A stretch of 64,000 bases of DNA from Pantoea eucrina (GTDB lineage Bacteria > Pseudomonadota > Gammaproteobacteria > Enterobacterales > Enterobacteriaceae), in the NCBI RefSeq assembly GCF_001691555.1, contig NZ_MAYN01000008.1, forward strand, positions 1,852,682 to 1,916,681, in the 5' to 3' direction. Positions 60,967 to 64,000 of the stretch are shown here, piece by piece. The first letter of the stretch is position 1. The number at the start of each line of letters is the position of its first letter. Position numbers and translations under genes: made by a program. Under the pieces are notes generated by a model. That model was not told the DNA's origin, did no database searches, and saw only the letters and a program-made list of their open reading frames with translations.

Positions 60967-62493
60967 ATGGCATCAGCCTCTCTTTTTTCCCGCCAGCGGA
61001 TACGTCTGCTGCTGGCGCTGATTGCGGGTGCCACCGGCACCCTCGCCTTTTCTCCTTACGACTTCTGGCCTGCAGCACTTATCTCGCTGGCGGGTTTGCA
61101 GGTCTTACTGCCAGGCCGCCGTCCTGCACAGGCTGCAGCGATCGGCTTTACATGGGGCTTTGGCCTGTTTGGCAGCGGCATTAACTGGGTCTATGTCAGC
61201 ATCGCTACGTTTGGCGGTATGCCTGGCCCGGTAAATGTCTTTCTGGTGCTGCTGCTGGCAGCGTATCTGGCGCTCTATCCGCTGTTGTTTGCCGTGGTGC
61301 TTAACCGCTTCTGGCCGCGTGCTACCGTATGGCGGCTGGCGCTGGCGGCACCGGCATTATGGCAAATCAGTGAGTTTTTGCGCGGCTGGGTACTGACCGG
61401 TTTCCCCTGGCTGCAGTTTGGCTACAGCCAGATTGACGGGCCGCTGAAAGGTATTGCGCCGCTTGCGGGCGTTGAGACCATCACCTTCCTGCTGATGATG
61501 ATTGCCGGGCTGCTGGTCTTTGCCCTGCACCAGCGCAGTCTGAGAAGTCTGATCGTTGCTGCAGCCCTGCTGCTGCTGCCGTGGCCGCTGCGTATGCTGC
61601 ACTGGTATCAGCCACTGCCGGCACGCAGCGTGGATGTGGCGATGGTACAGGGTAATATTCCGCAGTCGATGAAATGGGATCCGCAGCAGCTGCGCGACAC
61701 GCTGCGCGTCTATACCAGCTACAGTCAGCCCTTTATAGGCAGCGCACCGCTGATTATCTGGCCTGAATCTGCTATTACCGATCTTGAGAGTAATCAGCAG
61801 CCCTTCTTACATGCGCTGGATGCGGAGCTGCGCGCGCGCGGCAGCAGCCTGATCACCGGCATTGTTGACTCACGCATTGAGGGGGATAATCGCTATCATG
61901 ATTATAATTCCGTCATCGTGCTCGGCGGCAAGCAGCCCTACAGCTATCAGAGCCGCAACCGCTATCAGAAAAACCATTTGGTCCCGTTTGGCGAGTTTGT
62001 GCCGCTGGAGAGCCTGCTGCGTCCGCTGGCGCCGTTCTTCGATCTGCCGATGTCCTCTTTCAGCCGCGGGGCTTACGTTCAGCCACAGCTTAACGTGGCG
62101 GGTTATAACCTCACCAGCGCCATCTGCTATGAAATCGTCCTGGGAGAACAGGTCCGTGCCAACTTCCGGCCAGATACTAACTTCCTGCTGACGGTTTCAA
62201 ATGATGCCTGGTTCGGCCACTCAATTGGCCCGTGGCAGCATTTTCAGATGGCGCGCATGCGTGCACTTGAGCTGGGCCGTCCGCTGCTGCGCTCAACAAA
62301 CAACGGCGTTACGGCGGTAGTCAACGCCGATGGCGATGTTGAGAAGATGATACCGCAGTTTACCCGCCGGGTACTGGAGGCGCGCGTAACACCTACTGCA
62401 GGTGAAACACCCTATGCACGCAGCGGTATCTGGCCTGTCTGGTTACTGACGCTCGCAGCGATCACTGCTGCCATTGTACGCCGTCGCGTCTGA
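60967..62493 (+). CDS. lnt: Apolipoprotein N-acyltransferase
   Basis: Inner-membrane enzyme adding the third acyl chain to lipoproteins such as Pal. 508 aa (E. coli 512) with six membrane helices before and one after a nitrilase-like periplasmic domain whose catalytic Glu (WPESAI), Lys ([11 protein letters not shown]) and Cys (SAICYEIV) are all present. Starts 4 bases after corC. Confidence 0.97.
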   Translation: MASASLFSRQRIRLLLALIAGATGTLAFSPYDFWPAALISLAGLQVLLPGRRPAQAAAIGFTWGFGLFGSGINWVYVSIATFGGMPGPVNVFLVLLLAAYLALYPLLFAVVLNRFWPRATVWRLALAAPALWQISEFLRGWVLTGFPWLQFGYSQIDGPLKGIAPLAGVETITFLLMMIAGLLVFALHQRSLRSLIVAAALLLLPWPLRMLHWYQPLPARSVDVAMVQGNIPQSMKWDPQQLRDTLRVYTSYSQPFIGSAPLIIWPESAITDLESNQQPFLHALDAELRARGSSLITGIVDSRIEGDNRYHDYNSVIVLGGKQPYSYQSRNRYQKNHLVPFGEFVPLESLLRPLAPFFDLPMSSFSRGAYVQPQLNVAGYNLTSAICYEIVLGEQVRANFRPDTNFLLTVSNDAWFGHSIGPWQHFQMARMRALELGRPLLRSTNNGVTAVVNADGDVEKMIPQFTRRVLEARVTPTAGETPYARSGIWPVWLLTLAAITAAIVRRRV

Positions 62494-62510
62494 CGTACGC
62501 ACTCTCCCTG

Positions 62511-62539
62511 AAGCGAAGCTACGGCTTCGCTTTTTTTTT
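62511..62539 (+). terminator. Terminator of ybeZYX-lnt
   Basis: AGCGAAGC-TACG-GCTTCGCT followed by T8. Confidence 0.9.
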
Positions 62540-62579
62540 GCCGTTTTGCTGCAACATTTTCCTGCACTGCCATCTGATA

Positions 62580-62595
62580 TGGCACGAAGCTTGCT
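62580..62595 (+). promoter_or_regulatory. Sigma54 (-24/-12) promoter of gltI
   Basis: TGGCACG-AAGC-TTGCT fits the RpoN consensus exactly, with GG (62581) and GC (62593) 10 bases apart. It starts a leader of roughly 290 bases. I did not find a convincing NtrC enhancer pair. A sigma70-like TTAACA-N18-TATCCT (62760-62789) lies nearer the gene. Confidence 0.7.
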
Positions 62596-62730
62596 GTTAA
62601 CCATGGCAACAATGGCTAATGCCGGCAGCAGGCTGCCTGCCGTCAGCATTGCGCACTGTTACCGGGCACGGCTGCGCACTGAAACGGCGCAAGGCAGTGA
62701 TATTGCTTTGTAATGGTGCGGAGCGGCTCG

Positions 62731-62749
62731 CAAAAAACAAAGTTTTTTG
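62731..62749. other. A-tract palindrome in the gltI leader
   Basis: CAAAAAAC-AAA-GTTTTTTG, a perfect 8-bp inverted repeat in the untranslated leader between the sigma54 promoter and gltI. The leader (62540-62897) holds no separate gene. Confidence 0.6.
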
Positions 62750-62828
62750 TTTCATTGCGTTAACATTTCGCTATGTTAGTCCCTATCCTGCGCGCAGTTG
62801 CGCTAAAGGGTTATTAAAAAAAGCAGCA

Positions 62829-62849
62829 GGACACAGACATCACATCACG
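62829..62849 (+). promoter_or_regulatory. CA-rich leader element, candidate GcvB target
   Basis: ACACAGACATCACATCAC lies about 50-67 bases upstream of the gltI start. In Salmonella GcvB sRNA pairs with a C/A-rich enhancer element at a similar distance in the gltI leader. Confidence 0.55.
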
Positions 62850-62897
62850 CTCTGCGCAGTTTTATTCTGCGCGACATCCACACGAAGGAGTTGGAAC

Positions 62898-63791
62898 ATG
62901 CAAATGCGCAAAGTGGCCTTATCACTTCTGCTGTTGGGAGCAGCAGCGGGCGCGGCTCAGGCAGAAGATCTCACCGGCACGCTGAAAAAGATTAACGACA
63001 GCGGCGTTATTGTCGTCGGCCATCGTGAGTCATCCGTTCCCTTTTCTTATTATGACAACCAGCAAAAAGTTGTTGGCTATTCGCAGGACTACTCCAGCGC
63101 TATTGTGGCCGCGATCAAAGCCAAACTGAACAAACCCGATCTGCAAATCAAAATGCTGCCTATAACCTCGCAGAACCGTATTCCACTGCTGCAGAACGGC
63201 ACCTACGATTTTGAATGTGGTTCCACCACGAATAACGTTGAACGTCAGCAGCAGGCTGCTTTCTCTGACACCATCTTTATTATCGGCACCCGTTTACTGG
63301 TGAAAAAAGGCGGTGACATTAAAGACTTCACCGATCTGAAAGGCAAAACGGTTGTGGTGACCTCCGGCACGACCTCTGAAATTCTGCTGCGGAAGCTGAA
63401 TGATGAGAAAAAGCTCGATATGCGCATTATCAGTGCCAAAGATCATGGTGACTCGTTCCGGACGCTGGAAACCGGACGTGCCGTCGCCTTTATGATGGAT
63501 GATGCCCTGCTGGCTGGCGAACGCGCCAAGGCGAAGAAACCTGATAACTGGGAGATTACGGGCACACCGCAATCCAAAGAAGCTTACGGCTGCATGCTGC
63601 GTAAAGACGATCCACAGTTTAAACAGCTGCTGGATGACACCATTGCTAAAGCGCAGACCTCCGGTGAAGCGACTAAATGGTTCGATAAATGGTTCAAACA
63701 ACCTATTCCGCCCAAAAACCTCAACCTGAATTTTGAGCTCTCCTCCGATATGCAGGCCCTGTTTAAAGCACCTAACGACAAGGCGCTGTAA
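62898..63791 (+). CDS. gltI: Glutamate/aspartate ABC transporter substrate-binding protein
   Basis: Periplasmic binding protein, 297 aa from the ATG at 62898 preceded by AAGGAG; a second in-frame ATG lies at 62904. Signal peptide ends near AAQAED (about residue 24). The sequence (VVGHRESSVPFSYYDNQQK, FECGSTTNNVER) is near-identical to E. coli GltI. A longer frame from 62619 is not credible. Confidence 0.97.
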   Translation: MQMRKVALSLLLLGAAAGAAQAEDLTGTLKKINDSGVIVVGHRESSVPFSYYDNQQKVVGYSQDYSSAIVAAIKAKLNKPDLQIKMLPITSQNRIPLLQNGTYDFECGSTTNNVERQQQAAFSDTIFIIGTRLLVKKGGDIKDFTDLKGKTVVVTSGTTSEILLRKLNDEKKLDMRIISAKDHGDSFRTLETGRAVAFMMDDALLAGERAKAKKPDNWEITGTPQSKEAYGCMLRKDDPQFKQLLDDTIAKAQTSGEATKWFDKWFKQPIPPKNLNLNFELSSDMQALFKAPNDKAL

Positions 63792-63937
63792 CGTAACAAC
63801 GATAACACGGGCAGCCAGGCTGCCCTCCTGATTGCTGAACATGCGGTATGGACAGACAGACTGCTGCGGGTCGTTCCCCTGCGGCAGAAAAAAAACTGCT
63901 CAACAATCTTATGGGTAGCCTGGCTACCCTTTTTTTA
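63792..63937 (+). ncRNA. sroC: SroC-type small RNA in the gltI-gltJ intergenic region
   Basis: E. coli SroC is a stable fragment cut from the gltI 3' region that ends at an intrinsic terminator before gltJ and sponges GcvB. Here the 158-base gap has the same layout: hairpin GGGCAGC-CAG-GCTGCCC (63809-63825), a pyrimidine-poor stretch, then terminator GGGTAGC-CTG-GCTACCC with T7. Conservation of position and shape supports the call; boundaries are approximate. Confidence 0.6.
63913..63936 (+). terminator. Internal terminator between gltI and gltJ
   Basis: GGGTAGC-CTG-GCTACCC followed by T7, 14 bases before the gltJ start. It would make gltI transcripts more abundant than gltJKL. Confidence 0.85.
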
Positions 63938-63949
63938 CCGGAGCTCGTT

Positions 63950-64000
63950 ATGGGTATCGACTGGAACTGGGGCATTTTTTTACAGCAGGCTCCATTCGGC
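63950..64000 (+). CDS. gltJ: Glutamate/aspartate ABC transporter permease GltJ (3' truncated by window)
   Basis: Seventeen codons, MGIDWNWGIFLQQAPFG, match the E. coli GltJ start (MSIDWNWGIFLQQAPFG). CGGAG precedes the ATG. The gene runs past the window edge. Confidence 0.92.
   Translation, partial: MGIDWNWGIFLQQAPFG

Overview
This is a contiguous stretch of chromosome from an enterobacterium. Gene order and protein sequences match the Escherichia coli zitB-to-gltI interval read in the opposite direction, but several local differences (no nadA beside pnuC, no kdpFABCD, no chiPQ, no mngR-mngAB, and a long DUF523 form of YbgA) point to a relative such as Pantoea or Erwinia (Erwiniaceae). That placement is inferred from content and synteny; no 16S gene lies in the window. 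Almost all of it is ordinary core genome. I see no prophage, IS element, CRISPR array or toxin-antitoxin pair.

Layout. 1-6.5 kb: the 3' part of a BvgS/EvgS-type hybrid sensor kinase overlapping zitB, then pnuC (minus), then a divergent alkylation-repair pair, ogt and an Ada-AlkA fusion. 6.5-7.2 kb: two copies of a palindromic repeat and three identical tRNA-Lys genes. 7.3-13 kb (minus): the envelope operon ybgC-tolQRAB-pal-cpoB. 13.3-16.1 kb (minus): cytochrome bd oxidase, cydABX. 16.7-26.3 kb (minus): sdhCDAB-sucABCD, with gltA divergent. 28.2-34.7 kb (minus): ybgI, 5-oxoprolinase pxpBCA, a DUF969/DUF979 membrane pair, pcp and nei. 34.7-38.4 kb: phrB, ybgA, ybfA and a lone kdpE. 38.4-43.6 kb: seqA-pgm, ybfF, ybfE, fldA, uof-fur. 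43.6-52.5 kb: a small NTF2-like gene, glnS, and the divergent nagE / nagBACD amino-sugar locus. 52.7-55.3 kb: asnB and a seven-tRNA operon (Met, Leu, Gln, Gln, Met, Gln, Gln). 55.4-64 kb: ubiF, miaB, ybeZYX-lnt, and gltI with the first codons of gltJ.

How the genes work together. gltA, sdh, suc and cyd give citrate synthase, the succinate/2-oxoglutarate part of the TCA cycle and a terminal oxidase. The Tol-Pal genes act in outer-membrane constriction at division. The nag genes import and degrade N-acetylglucosamine under NagC/CRP control, with two NagC-like operators 93-94 bp apart. The pcp-DUF979-DUF969-pxpABC block looks like a complete route for freeing, moving and opening pyroglutamate. 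gltIJ starts a glutamate/aspartate ABC importer behind a sigma54-type promoter and a CA-rich GcvB-type leader element.

The best leads are the pyroglutamate block with its internal terminator, replacement of nadA by an alkylation-repair pair with a 15-bp inverted repeat, the orphan kdpE/ybfA scar, the kinase-zitB overlap, and the gltI leader/SroC region. All are inferences from sequence and remembered synteny; no database search was run.
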